Part shown: in pieces, positions 26,458 to 35,603 of the stretch
Numbering within the stretch: the first letter of the stretch is position 1
How the letters are laid out: every line of letters begins with the position of its first letter
Assembly: GCA_011056555.1 (NCBI GenBank)
Contig: DSEQ01000042.1
Coordinates: 62,001-126,000, forward strand
Reading direction: 5' to 3'
Source: Candidatus Zixiibacteriota bacterium
GTDB lineage: Bacteria; Zixibacteria; MSB-5A5; JAABVY01
DNA length: 64,000 nucleotides
Notes under the pieces: generated by a model
Databases searched by the model: none
What the model was told of the DNA's origin: nothing
The model's input: the letters and a program-made list of their open reading frames with translations, nothing else
Position numbers and translations under genes: made by a program

Positions 26458-27759
26458 TCAGGCCTTTTGATCCTCTTTGATTCCATTCTTTTCCACGGGA
26501 AGCGAAAATTGAATTATCGTCTCACGATTCGGCACGGAGGACTTAACTCCTATATGGCCGTCATGATACTCCTCGATAATCCGTTTGGCCAGGCTCAGCC
26601 CCAGACCCCATCCCCGCTTTTTGGAGGTAAAACCGGGATGAAAGATCTTGTTATGGCCGCCCGCAGGTATGCCCTTGCCGTTATCACCGAATTCCGCAAT
26701 GACCGTTTTTTTATCCTGGGACATGCTGGTTGCAATCATGATTCTGCCGGCCATCGGATCGCATGCCTCGAGAGAATTTTTTACCAGATTTTCAATTACC
26801 CAGCCAATCAATTCAGAATTGATCCTGACACTTTCGATCTGACCGGGCATAAAACTAATCGTAATACCTTTGCCCTGGTATGGCAGACGTTCGCGAAAAT
26901 ACTCGACCACATCTTCAATGACCTTATTCAGATCCGCAGACTTAAGCGCCGGACGCGAGCCGATTTGTGAGAAGCGATTGGCAATCTTCTGCAGCCGTTC
27001 AATATCGCGTGTCATCTGCTGGGAGACATCCTCGATCTGGCTCAACTCCTCCTCGTCCACACCGGCCTTCTTCTCCTCATCATACCAGATATTCAAGATT
27101 TCCAGCCAGCCCATCAAAGATGATATCGGCGTACCCAGCTGATGAGCGGTTTCCTTGGCCATACCGACCCAGATAAAATGCTGTTCGGATCGTTTGATAT
27201 TACGGTATCCGATATAGCCCAGCAGCAGGAAGGCCGCCACTATCCCGATTTCTATGAAAGGCATGGCTTGAAGCTGCCGGATAAGCTGAGGGTCACCATA
27301 GTAGAAGTAATTTATTATGGTCTCCGTCCCCGTTGCCTGGTCTATATGCTTAATCGGAAAGCGGCCGTATTTTTCGTTCATCAATTCAATCCGTTCCATG
27401 AGCTTTTCACGGTTTTCATCAGTGACCGCATTCGTGTCCAGACCCTGGATATTTCTAAAAAAGAGAGGTTCGTTGTTTCTATCAGTTATAATTATGGGGA
27501 TCTCTGTGGGAGCGATAATTTCGTCAAATATTACACCGGTCGCCTCGCCCGAAGTTTCCTGGGAAAGCTCGACCTGCAGGAGCTTGATGCTCAGGTTAAC
27601 CATGCGCAGGGAATTGGATTTCAGTTGCCCGACGACATTCTGTGTATAGTAAACAAATACCAGCGCAATGACTATAAATCCGAAAAACAGGAACAGCCTG
27701 AAGACCAGGGGCACGCCTGCATAACCGGATCTTTCGCCTATATTGAATTTAGCAGACAT
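26458..27759 (-). CDS. Membrane sensor histidine kinase next to the PorX-like regulator
   Basis: 433 residues. Two membrane helices (about 20-42 and 165-185) bracket a periplasmic sensor of about 120 residues. There is no HAMP domain before the kinase core, whose H-box is KETAHQLGTPISSLMGWLE (near residue 205), with N box ENLVKNSLEACDP and G boxes GDNGKGIPAGG and GWGLGLS. The 'AHQLGTPISSL' H-box is typical of FCB-group kinases. It precedes the PorX-like gene by 55 bases, so it is the obvious candidate phosphodonor. It overlaps serS by 1 base. Confidence 0.88.
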   Translation of the reverse strand: MSAKFNIGERSGYAGVPLVFRLFLFFGFIVIALVFVYYTQNVVGQLKSNSLRMVNLSIKLLQVELSQETSGEATGVIFDEIIAPTEIPIIITDRNNEPLFFRNIQGLDTNAVTDENREKLMERIELMNEKYGRFPIKHIDQATGTETIINYFYYGDPQLIRQLQAMPFIEIGIVAAFLLLGYIGYRNIKRSEQHFIWVGMAKETAHQLGTPISSLMGWLEILNIWYDEEKKAGVDEEELSQIEDVSQQMTRDIERLQKIANRFSQIGSRPALKSADLNKVIEDVVEYFRERLPYQGKGITISFMPGQIESVRINSELIGWVIENLVKNSLEACDPMAGRIMIATSMSQDKKTVIAEFGDNGKGIPAGGHNKIFHPGFTSKKRGWGLGLSLAKRIIEEYHDGHIGVKSSVPNRETIIQFSLPVEKNGIKEDQKA

Positions 27760-29030
27760 CAGTCAATTTCTTCTATGCCTCCCATATACGGACGCAACAC
27801 CTCCGGAACAACCACCGTGCCCCTCTCGGTCTGGTAATTTTCCAGGATTGCAATTACTGTCCGCGGCAAGGCCAGTCCGGAGCCGTTCAGGGTATGACAG
27901 AAGAGCGGTTTCTTGCCGTCTCCGGGACGATACCTGAGGTTCATGCGGCGGGCCTGGAAATCATTGTAGATCGAACAGGAGGAGACCTCCAGAAATTTAT
28001 CAACACCCGCTGAATAAACTTCTATATCATAACATTTGGCTGCCGCGAATGACAAATCGGCAGTGCATAGAATTCTCACCCGGTAAGGAAGATTCAAAAG
28101 CCGCAACACTTTCTCGGCCTGGCTCAGAAGCGTCTCCAGCTCATCCCTGGAGTTTTCCTGTTTGACCACTTTGACAAGCTCGACCTTGTCGAATTGATGT
28201 ACTCTGATCAGGCCGCGGGTATCCTTGCCATGTGCTCCCGCCTCTCGGCGAAAACAGGGCGTATAAGCAACATAATATATGGGTAAATCATCTTCGCTCA
28301 GAATCTCATCCGCATGAATATTGGTGACAGGCACCTCCGCAGTCGGTATCAAGAACATCTCACTATTCTCGAGTTCATACATATCCTCTTCCAGCTTGGG
28401 TAATTGCCCGGTGCCGGTCATAGTCTGGCGGGTTACCATAAAGGGCGGAGAGACTTCTTTGTAATTATGTTCATTTGTGTGCAGATCGAGCATGAAATTT
28501 ATCAGCGCTCTTTGCAGACGGGCTCCCCTGCCGGTGTAGAGAATAAATCCGCTGCCTGAAATCTTGGCTCCCGCAGGAAGGTCAAACAGTCCCAGCTTTT
28601 CGCCTAACTCCCAATGAGGGGCCGGAGTAAAATTGAATTTCGGTTGCCTCCCCCAGCTTCTTATTTCCACATTATCATCTTCAGAATCGCCGACAGGAGT
28701 ATCCGAATCGGGAATATTGGGGATAGTCAGCAGCAGTTCCTTGAGTTCGTTTTCGACGTCACGGCGGCGGTCGTCAAGCCCGGCAATCTCTTCTCCCAGT
28801 TTTTTCATCTCGCCGATCAGTGAGGAAGCATCCTGCCCGGACTTCTTCAACTTTGCGATTTCAGATGTGGCCTTGTTTCTCTGGGCCTTTTTACTTTCAA
28901 CATCTTGAATCAAATCTTTGCGCTGATTATCGAGTTCAAGAATCTTGTCAATATTCGCATTTTCATGTTTATCTTTTATGGCCTTTCTGACCAACTCAGC
29001 ATTTTCAGAAATAAATTTCAGATCCAGCAT
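27759..29030 (-). CDS. serS: Seryl-tRNA synthetase
   Basis: 423 residues. It has an N-terminal coiled-coil arm (about 28-100, rich in Lys and Glu) that contacts the long variable arm of tRNA-Ser. The class II core follows, with GTGQLPK, TPCFRREAGAHGKDTRGLIRVHQF (motif 2), and NGSGLALPRTVIAILENYQ (motif 3). Length and motifs are standard. It sits upstream of the kinase/PorX genes and 1 base after the previous ORF's stop codon boundary at 29031. Confidence 0.96.
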   Translation of the reverse strand: MLDLKFISENAELVRKAIKDKHENANIDKILELDNQRKDLIQDVESKKAQRNKATSEIAKLKKSGQDASSLIGEMKKLGEEIAGLDDRRRDVENELKELLLTIPNIPDSDTPVGDSEDDNVEIRSWGRQPKFNFTPAPHWELGEKLGLFDLPAGAKISGSGFILYTGRGARLQRALINFMLDLHTNEHNYKEVSPPFMVTRQTMTGTGQLPKLEEDMYELENSEMFLIPTAEVPVTNIHADEILSEDDLPIYYVAYTPCFRREAGAHGKDTRGLIRVHQFDKVELVKVVKQENSRDELETLLSQAEKVLRLLNLPYRVRILCTADLSFAAAKCYDIEVYSAGVDKFLEVSSCSIYNDFQARRMNLRYRPGDGKKPLFCHTLNGSGLALPRTVIAILENYQTERGTVVVPEVLRPYMGGIEEID

Positions 29031-31334
29031 CTAACCCTTTACCTCTTTATTCTTGATTGTACTATCCAGCGGTGTATAATTGGGAACTATCTCCTGCAAT
29101 TTTGCAATAATTCCGCCTCTATCTGTTTTCTTGCAGAGATGATGAAGATCGATGAGAGCGTTCTCGAGGCTTTCTCTGTCGCAGACGTCGGGCTCGGCGA
29201 TGAGCATCTTTTTATGATTCTTCGAGACCAGCCTGTCCTCTTCTATAAACAATTCTTCATGCAGTTTTTCCCCGGGCCTTAAACCGACAAACTCAATTTC
29301 AATATCTTCATTGGGCACCAAACCCGCCAGCGTGATCATATCCTTGGCCAGGTCCAGAATTCTGATTGGCTCGCCCATCTTGAGCACAAACAGCTGGCCC
29401 CCCTCCCCCATAGCTGAGGCTTCCAGAACCAGCAGCGTTGCCTCGCTGATAGTCATGAAATAGCGGCTTACCCGGGGATCGGTCACCGTAACCGGTCCGC
29501 CCTTCTCTATCTGCTTGCGGAAAAGCGGCACCACAGAGCCATCCGTATCGAGAACATTTCCGAACCGTACGCTGATGACTTTGGTAACCGGGCTGAGCCC
29601 GGCGATTCCGGCCAGAAGCTCGGTCACTTTCTTGGAGGCGCCCATAACCGAGGTGGGGGCAACCGCCTTATCGGTAGATATAAGGATGAAGTGCGAAACC
29701 TTGAATTCCAGCGCAAGATCGAGGACTATTTTTGTACCGAAGATGTTGTTCATCACCGCCTCCTCGGGAAATTCCTCCATCAGGGGGACATGCTTGAAGG
29801 CGGCGGCATGATATACAATTTCCGGATTATATTCTTCAAAGAGCGTGCGCATCTTGGAAAGGTTGTTTATATCGGCTATAATAAAGACCTTGTTGATTTC
29901 AGTGTGACTCCTGAGCTCCTGCTGGAGATTGTACAGATTATTCTCGGCCCGATCCACCATTATCACCTCGGCCGGGTCGAAGTTCATGATCTGGCGGCAG
30001 ATTTCTGAGCCGATCGAACCGGCAGAGCCTGTCACCAGAATACGTTTACCATTTATGAATCTGCTGATCAGATCAATATTGAGGTTCAGTGGTTCCCGTC
30101 CCATCAAATCGGTCACACGAATGTCACGTACCTGATGGATCGAGACAGTATCATTAATGATATCCTTGAGCGGCGGAACAGTCTTGAAACTTACCTTCAG
30201 CTTGCGGCAATTGCGGATAATCCTGCGCATCTGGCGATTGGTGGCCGAGGGTATGGCTATGATGATTTCTTCGATATTATATTTGTCAACCACCTTGCCG
30301 ATGTCGGTCTGATCCCCCACCACCGGTACGCCGTGGATATAGGTGCCTTTTTTCTGAATATCGTCATCTATAATCGCCACCGGATTCGAGTTCAATGCCC
30401 GGGAACGCTTCATCTCCCGGATAATCATTTCCCCCGCATCGCCCGCGCCGATTATCAGCACACGCCTGCCCTGACGGAGGAAATGGGGCATCAATTCCCG
30501 GCCGAATCTTATTGCCAGCCTGAGACCGCCGGTCAGGATTATCAGAATCAGCGAATCGATCAAAAGAACCGAGCGCGGGAAGCCCATGATAGGTATGAAA
30601 AAGATCGGGATAACCAGCGCCATCGAGCCGATACCCACAGCTTTAATAATCTGAAGCAGATCGTCAATGGAGGCATATTTATATGAGCCGGAATATACCT
30701 TGAAGTAGGCAAAAAGTGTGAAGCGCACAATCACGACCATGAACAAGGTATTGGTAAAGACATTCAGTTCAGTCTGCCCCAGATTCCCGCCGAAGCGAAG
30801 CTGGAACGCCCCCCAGTAGGAGACTATAATGAAGAGAAGATCAAGCATGACCAGCAAGAGACGCTTCTGGTTGGCCAGATTGGCCAGGTATTCCTTGCGG
30901 CCGATCTCGCTTTTGGGCTGAATATACCTGAAATGCAATAGGCGCACCGAAACCAGCAGTAACAGCAGAACTCCCCAATAGATGAAGACTACCAATCGTG
31001 TCTCCTCCAGTGGAAAATCGGTGCTGTACAGCAAGAACGCGAAGACCATGACGCCGACAGAGACAGCGGTGATCACCCTGGTTATTTCATCGAATAAACC
31101 CTTGATCGGCTCGGGGCGGTAAAATCTGAAAATGGCGAAAATTGCCAGCCAGCAGATTGTCAAAAGGAAGCTGGGCAGAAGGTAATCGAGAATACCAAGC
31201 TCCAGAGCAGGCTCTTCCAGGGGCGGCAGAAAGCCCAATTTGTAACGGGAAATAAAGATCACGAAAAAGGCCAGCTGCAGCGCCAGAATATCAAGCAGCA
31301 AAAGTACAAATTTTCCGGACAATATTTTTCGCAT
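29031..31334 (-). CDS. CapD/PglF-type nucleotide-sugar 4,6-dehydratase with two membrane modules
   Basis: 767 residues, longer than the usual 600-640. Residues 1-145 and about 158-285 are two similar blocks of four membrane helices. A first nucleotide-binding domain follows (VLIIGAGDAGEMII, near 291), then the catalytic SDR domain with GSAGSIGSE (near 435), AAFKHVPLMEEFP, and STDKAVAPTSVMGASKK. The catalytic position is Met-x3-Lys instead of Tyr-x3-Lys, as in PglF/FlaA1-type UDP-GlcNAc 4,6-dehydratases. It likely makes a UDP-4-keto-6-deoxy-HexNAc used by one of the nearby aminotransferases. The first membrane block resembles the N-terminal module of large WbaP/WcaJ transferases. Confidence 0.87.
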   Translation of the reverse strand: MRKILSGKFVLLLLDILALQLAFFVIFISRYKLGFLPPLEEPALELGILDYLLPSFLLTICWLAIFAIFRFYRPEPIKGLFDEITRVITAVSVGVMVFAFLLYSTDFPLEETRLVVFIYWGVLLLLLVSVRLLHFRYIQPKSEIGRKEYLANLANQKRLLLVMLDLLFIIVSYWGAFQLRFGGNLGQTELNVFTNTLFMVVIVRFTLFAYFKVYSGSYKYASIDDLLQIIKAVGIGSMALVIPIFFIPIMGFPRSVLLIDSLILIILTGGLRLAIRFGRELMPHFLRQGRRVLIIGAGDAGEMIIREMKRSRALNSNPVAIIDDDIQKKGTYIHGVPVVGDQTDIGKVVDKYNIEEIIIAIPSATNRQMRRIIRNCRKLKVSFKTVPPLKDIINDTVSIHQVRDIRVTDLMGREPLNLNIDLISRFINGKRILVTGSAGSIGSEICRQIMNFDPAEVIMVDRAENNLYNLQQELRSHTEINKVFIIADINNLSKMRTLFEEYNPEIVYHAAAFKHVPLMEEFPEEAVMNNIFGTKIVLDLALEFKVSHFILISTDKAVAPTSVMGASKKVTELLAGIAGLSPVTKVISVRFGNVLDTDGSVVPLFRKQIEKGGPVTVTDPRVSRYFMTISEATLLVLEASAMGEGGQLFVLKMGEPIRILDLAKDMITLAGLVPNEDIEIEFVGLRPGEKLHEELFIEEDRLVSKNHKKMLIAEPDVCDRESLENALIDLHHLCKKTDRGGIIAKLQEIVPNYTPLDSTIKNKEVKG

Positions 31335-31376
31335 AATGCTAAGGAAACAAGTTTTTCTTTAAAATGGCAAGTGATT

Positions 31377-31967
31377 TTATCGCTTTTGAAAAAGCGCTCC
31401 GAAGGTTCTCATTATTACCATGAAGTCAGTGAATATGTTGCGGTTATGCTGATAATCGAGGGATAGACGAATCTTGTCGGGAAGTATCTTCCCGACATAA
31501 GCCTCCTGGGGATTATCGAAATCAGCCAGTATCGATTCCTCATTTCTGTATTTCAAAGTCGCAGGATCGACCAACCCGGGCCTATAATTCAGTATCTCCC
31601 TCTGCTGATCGTCATACCCGGCCACATATTCCGGAACCTCGGGGCGCGGGCCCACAAACGACATATCGCCTTTCAATATGTTTAGGAGCTGAGGTATTTC
31701 GTCAACCTTGGTCTTTCTGAGTATGTTGCCGATTTTTGTCACCCTCCTATCTCCCTCAACAGTTATACGCGGTTCCTCCGCCCGGGATCGGCGCATCGAG
31801 CGAAACTTTATGATTTTGATGGATTTGCCATTCAAACCCACGCGCTCGTGTGAAAAAAAGGGCGGACTGCCGGAAAAGATCAGGATCAACGGTATGACTA
31901 TTAACCACAGCGGGAGGCTGAGAAGAAGTAAGATCAGGGCCAGGATAAAATCTAATATCCTCTTCAT
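31377..31967 (-). CDS. Minimal phosphoglycosyl transferase, PglC-like
   Basis: 196 residues, the size of the minimal catalytic domain of monotopic phosphoglycosyl transferases. A single N-terminal hydrophobic segment (ILDFILALILLLLSLPLWL) is followed by KIIKFRSMR, GNILRKTKVDEIPQLLNILKGDMSFVGPRPE (with the catalytic Asp-Glu in KVDEIPQ) and YRPGLVDPATL. It transfers a sugar phosphate from a UDP-sugar to undecaprenyl phosphate and so starts the polysaccharide repeat. The four-helix module of large homologues is missing here, but an equivalent occurs in the adjacent dehydratase. It overlaps the upstream aminotransferase gene by 4 bases. Confidence 0.9.
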   Translation of the reverse strand: MKRILDFILALILLLLSLPLWLIVIPLILIFSGSPPFFSHERVGLNGKSIKIIKFRSMRRSRAEEPRITVEGDRRVTKIGNILRKTKVDEIPQLLNILKGDMSFVGPRPEVPEYVAGYDDQQREILNYRPGLVDPATLKYRNEESILADFDNPQEAYVGKILPDKIRLSLDYQHNRNIFTDFMVIMRTFGALFQKR

Positions 31968-33127
31968 ATCTTGCGATGTTTTGAAATGATTTTGGAAATG
32001 GCATCGGCCACGAATTTTACCTCGGCTTTGCGCAAATCCGGATAAAACGGCAGCGAGATCACCCGCTCAAAAGCGCTCATGGCAATTGGAAACTTCTTCT
32101 GCGACAGCCCATATTTGCCTTTATAGAACGGCTGCAGGAAGAGCGGTATGAAATGCACGCTGGTTCCCACCCCGCTTTCGGTCAATTCCCTGATGAACTG
32201 GTCTCTGCCGATCTTGAGCTTATCCAGATTGAGCTTTATTATATAAAGATGCCAGGCATGCTTTGAGTCCCTCTCGCGCGCCGGAAGTTCAATTTCATCG
32301 AATTTAACCAATGCCTGATCATACCATGAGGCAATCCTCTCTCTCTTCTGCTGGAGTATATCAAGACGGTCCAGCATGGCCAGGCCCAGGGCGGCATTCA
32401 TATCAGCAAGATTGTACTTATATCCCAGCGAGACCACCTCATAATACCAGCTTCCCTGATCCAGATAGCGTTTCCAGGCCTTCTTGTCCATCCCATGCAG
32501 GGAAAGCACGCGTATTTCATCCGCCAGCTTCCTGCTATTTGTGGTTACTATGCCTCCTTCAGCGGTGGTTAGATTTTTGGTGGCATAAAAAGAGAAGCTG
32601 GAAAGGTCACCGTAAGCGCCGATTTTTTTGCCCTTGAATTCAGCGCCAATGGCATGGGCTGAATCATTTACGATAAGGAGCTTGTGCTTTCTGGCCAGCC
32701 TTGTAATTATCTCCATACGGCAGGGCAACCCGGCAATGTGAACCGGTACGACAGCCCTGGTTCTGGGCGTTATTTTCTCTTCTATCCTGTTCGGATCGAT
32801 ATTCAGCGTGACCGGATCGATATCTGCAAAAACAGGCCGGGCGCCGCAATGCAGGATAGCCTCGGTCGAGGCGACGAATGTATATGGAGTGGTAATCACC
32901 TCATCCCCCCTGGAGAGCCCGAGCACTTTGAGCGCCAGGTGAAGGCCCGCAGTGCACGATCCAACTGCCGCGCCGTATCTGGCCTCAACATAGCGGCAGA
33001 ACTTGTCCTCCAGCTGATGAGAGATATTACCGGTGGTAAGCCATCCGCTTTTGATCGTCCGGGTAACAGCATCGATCTCGGACCGGGTGAATTTCATTCT
33101 GAAGAACGGTACGGATTCTATTTTCAT
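31964..33127 (-). CDS. DegT/DnrJ/EryC1 sugar aminotransferase
   Basis: 387 residues, PLP fold type I. The cofactor Lys is in SFYATKNLTTAEGG; GSCTAGLHLALKVLGL and the NDSAHAIGAEFKGKKIG segment are typical of PglE/ArnB-like enzymes. It aminates a 4-keto (or 3-keto) nucleotide sugar using glutamate. Its place between the dehydratase/phosphoglycosyl transferase pair and the glycosyltransferase suggests it acts on the dehydratase product. The start follows the RMKFTRSEIDAVTRTIKSGWLTTG beginning typical of the family. Confidence 0.92.
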   Translation of the reverse strand: MKIESVPFFRMKFTRSEIDAVTRTIKSGWLTTGNISHQLEDKFCRYVEARYGAAVGSCTAGLHLALKVLGLSRGDEVITTPYTFVASTEAILHCGARPVFADIDPVTLNIDPNRIEEKITPRTRAVVPVHIAGLPCRMEIITRLARKHKLLIVNDSAHAIGAEFKGKKIGAYGDLSSFSFYATKNLTTAEGGIVTTNSRKLADEIRVLSLHGMDKKAWKRYLDQGSWYYEVVSLGYKYNLADMNAALGLAMLDRLDILQQKRERIASWYDQALVKFDEIELPARERDSKHAWHLYIIKLNLDKLKIGRDQFIRELTESGVGTSVHFIPLFLQPFYKGKYGLSQKKFPIAMSAFERVISLPFYPDLRKAEVKFVADAISKIISKHRKI

Positions 33128-33213
33128 ATGCTCCTTCCGGTAATCTGAGAATCAGGAAATGTAAAAAATAAAGAGCGTATCCACAATATTTTTATAGAAT
33201 TCCACCCTGCTTT

Positions 33214-34269
33214 TCAAGTAAGCGATTTGTATAATTCGAGCTGTATTCGAGTTGTCTTTTCCACATCATATTTGTTAAACACAATCTCCCTGCCGGCAAG
33301 CCCCATCTCCAACCGTTTTTTTTCGTCCTCAACAAGGGCACGAATGGCGTCCTCGAATCCCTTTATATCGCCGCCCGAAACCAGAAATGCGCTTTTCCCG
33401 TCATGTAAAATTTCGGAAAGCCCCCCCACATCAAAAGCCACAACCGGCAGCTGGCAGGCCGAGGCTTCCAAAGCTGAAACACCAAAACTCTCGAATTTTG
33501 AGGGCAGCACAAATATATCCAGCTGGTTCAAAAATTCAGGCATGCGATCATTTTCAATCCTGCCAACAAATTCGATCTGATCACCATGCCTGAGGCTTTT
33601 CATCAATTCAAACAGCTCACCTTCCTGGGGGCCGTCTCCTGCTATCCTTAAACTCAGATTGGGGTAGTCGTCCGCTATCCTGTCAAAAACTTTCATCAAC
33701 ATATCAATCTGATAAATCTCCCTGAGAATCTTGGCCGTGCCGATTGTTATTTTACCCTCTGCTTTTTTCGAGTTCTCCGGGCGAAAAAGATTCATATCAA
33801 TGCCAAAAGGAATAACCTTTATCTTCGCTTCGAATTCAGGATAAAGTGAAAGAGTACCGTCATGCAGTTTCTGGCTGGTAGCGCAGATTGCATCGGCGCT
33901 CTCGAGTACATTTTTGACCAGATTTCTTGAATACCTGTTTTTATGCGGGAACTCAAAAATGTCCGAGCCCCAGACTGATACCACAAAGGGATGTAATCCC
34001 ATTTTGTAACCGAGATAGCCATGCCCTGTGGCGTAATGAGCATGGAGAATATCCGGTTGAAAAGAACAAACTGACCTCTTCACTTTTTTCGACCCCAGGA
34101 TATACCTCAGTTTTTGAGGCAGGCGGGATTCAAAGACTATCTGGTCTTTGCCATACGAATCGGTGCCCCGGTTAAAAGTAAACACCCTGATATCACATTT
34201 TGTCCGCAACGACTTGTACCACCTGTATGTATGCCAGCTTCTGGCTGATGCGACAAGGGCCACTCTCAT
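33214..34269 (-). CDS. Glycosyltransferase family 4
   Basis: 351 residues in the GT-B fold. The N-terminal half has HAHYATGHGYLGYKMG and VSVWGSDIFEFP. The C-terminal half has VGRIENDRMPEFLNQLDIFVLPSKFESFGVSALEASA, carrying the E-x7-E retaining-transferase motif, then VAFDVGGLSEILHDG. It probably adds a sugar to the lipid-linked oligosaccharide on the cytoplasmic face. It is the only glycosyltransferase in the cluster, so either the unit is short or further transferases are encoded elsewhere. It overlaps the flippase gene by 4 bases. Confidence 0.92.
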   Translation of the reverse strand: MRVALVASARSWHTYRWYKSLRTKCDIRVFTFNRGTDSYGKDQIVFESRLPQKLRYILGSKKVKRSVCSFQPDILHAHYATGHGYLGYKMGLHPFVVSVWGSDIFEFPHKNRYSRNLVKNVLESADAICATSQKLHDGTLSLYPEFEAKIKVIPFGIDMNLFRPENSKKAEGKITIGTAKILREIYQIDMLMKVFDRIADDYPNLSLRIAGDGPQEGELFELMKSLRHGDQIEFVGRIENDRMPEFLNQLDIFVLPSKFESFGVSALEASACQLPVVAFDVGGLSEILHDGKSAFLVSGGDIKGFEDAIRALVEDEKKRLEMGLAGREIVFNKYDVEKTTRIQLELYKSLT

Positions 34270-35576
34270 TGACTTGCTTTCCTGCCAAGGAATGATCTTA
34301 TGTTTGCTGAAATCTCTCTCAAGTCCTGCCTCCTGATCATGAAGAACAGCAGCAGTCTCTGTCGAAATTTAAATCTTATTATAATCAATAAGCTCAAAAA
34401 TGTAAGAAAATAGGCGATGGAATTTGATAACGCCGCGCCTGTCGCCTGGTATCTGGGCACCAGCAGGAGATTCAGTGTCAATGAGACACCCACCGCAACC
34501 AGGGTGCAAATCGAATAGACCGCCGGAAATCCAATCCCGGAGACACCCGAAGCTATGATTCTGAATGATGCCAGGAAGATGATTCCGCCCAGGAGAATCC
34601 AGAGCGGTTCCACTGCGCCGATAAATTCATCCGAAAACAGAAGCGGTACTGCCACCGGGGCGAGAAGGGCGATCACAAGAGCCGTGGCAAATGAAATCAA
34701 GAGTGAAATTCTGGCTATTTTCTGAATCAATATCCATCCCTGATCCTGAGTTCGGCGGGAAGCATATGGAAAAATAACATACGATAATATGAATGGTAAA
34801 AACAGCAGAAGATCGCCGAAATTTATGGCCACCGAATATACGCCCGCCGAGGCCTTGCCCAGATAGTAATTCATAATCAAAAGGTCCAGGCGGGTCGCAA
34901 TCATATTGGTAATATTTCCGATCTGCCCCTTGGTGCCGAAGGCCAGCATGCTCTTCTGAATCTCGCGGTCGAAGGACAGGCCCAAAGTCAGGCCGAGGTT
35001 TCTCTTCCAGTAAACCAGCACTGTGATGATGGTTACGAAAAAGGCGCAGGAGTACGCCAGCAGGACGCTGTCGCTTCGGGGCATAATCCAGATTACCATA
35101 AGCGCAACCAGGACAGCATAAGTGATGCTATTCTGGAGCGAGAATCTGTTACCCCTGCGAATTTCCCCGCGGCCGTTAAAAACGCCCAGCTGGAAGGACA
35201 TCAGCCGATCCAGGGGAGCCATGATGAAAACAAGCGCCAGAAGCTCAAAACGCACCTGGCCGAAAAGCGGCATGGCCAGGTATGTCAGCGGGAGCCAGAA
35301 GATGACAGTAAAGACTGAGGAGACCAAAAGGAATCCGCAGGCATTATACCAGATTCTTTTTAGATCATATCTGCCCTTTCCCAGAAAATATATGATAGCC
35401 CGCTCGAACCCGAGCCCCAGTAGCAGTGTGATCACCGCGAAGAGAAACATGGCTATCTGCAGTTCACCCTTGGCCCCCGGGCCCAGAAAACGTGCTATGA
35501 TGACCTGCACTCCGAGGGCGAAGAGATAACCGAAAACGCGGACGACCAGTGTATGGACGCTATCTTTAAAAAACAA
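34266..35576 (-). CDS. Wzx-like polysaccharide flippase
   Basis: 436 residues with about 12-14 hydrophobic segments spread over the whole length, starting with HTLVVRVFGYLFALGVQVIIARFLGPGAKGELQ. This N-terminal pattern marks the MATE/MOP-type polysaccharide transporters (RfbX/Wzx). It flips undecaprenyl-linked oligosaccharide across the inner membrane. It overlaps the GT4 gene by 4 bases, consistent with one transcript. Confidence 0.9.
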   Translation of the reverse strand: MFFKDSVHTLVVRVFGYLFALGVQVIIARFLGPGAKGELQIAMFLFAVITLLLGLGFERAIIYFLGKGRYDLKRIWYNACGFLLVSSVFTVIFWLPLTYLAMPLFGQVRFELLALVFIMAPLDRLMSFQLGVFNGRGEIRRGNRFSLQNSITYAVLVALMVIWIMPRSDSVLLAYSCAFFVTIITVLVYWKRNLGLTLGLSFDREIQKSMLAFGTKGQIGNITNMIATRLDLLIMNYYLGKASAGVYSVAINFGDLLLFLPFILSYVIFPYASRRTQDQGWILIQKIARISLLISFATALVIALLAPVAVPLLFSDEFIGAVEPLWILLGGIIFLASFRIIASGVSGIGFPAVYSICTLVAVGVSLTLNLLLVPRYQATGAALSNSIAYFLTFLSLLIIIRFKFRQRLLLFFMIRRQDLREISANIRSFLGRKASQ

Positions 35577-35603
35577 AGTAGATTGCTTTCGGATAGGTTG
35601 CTT

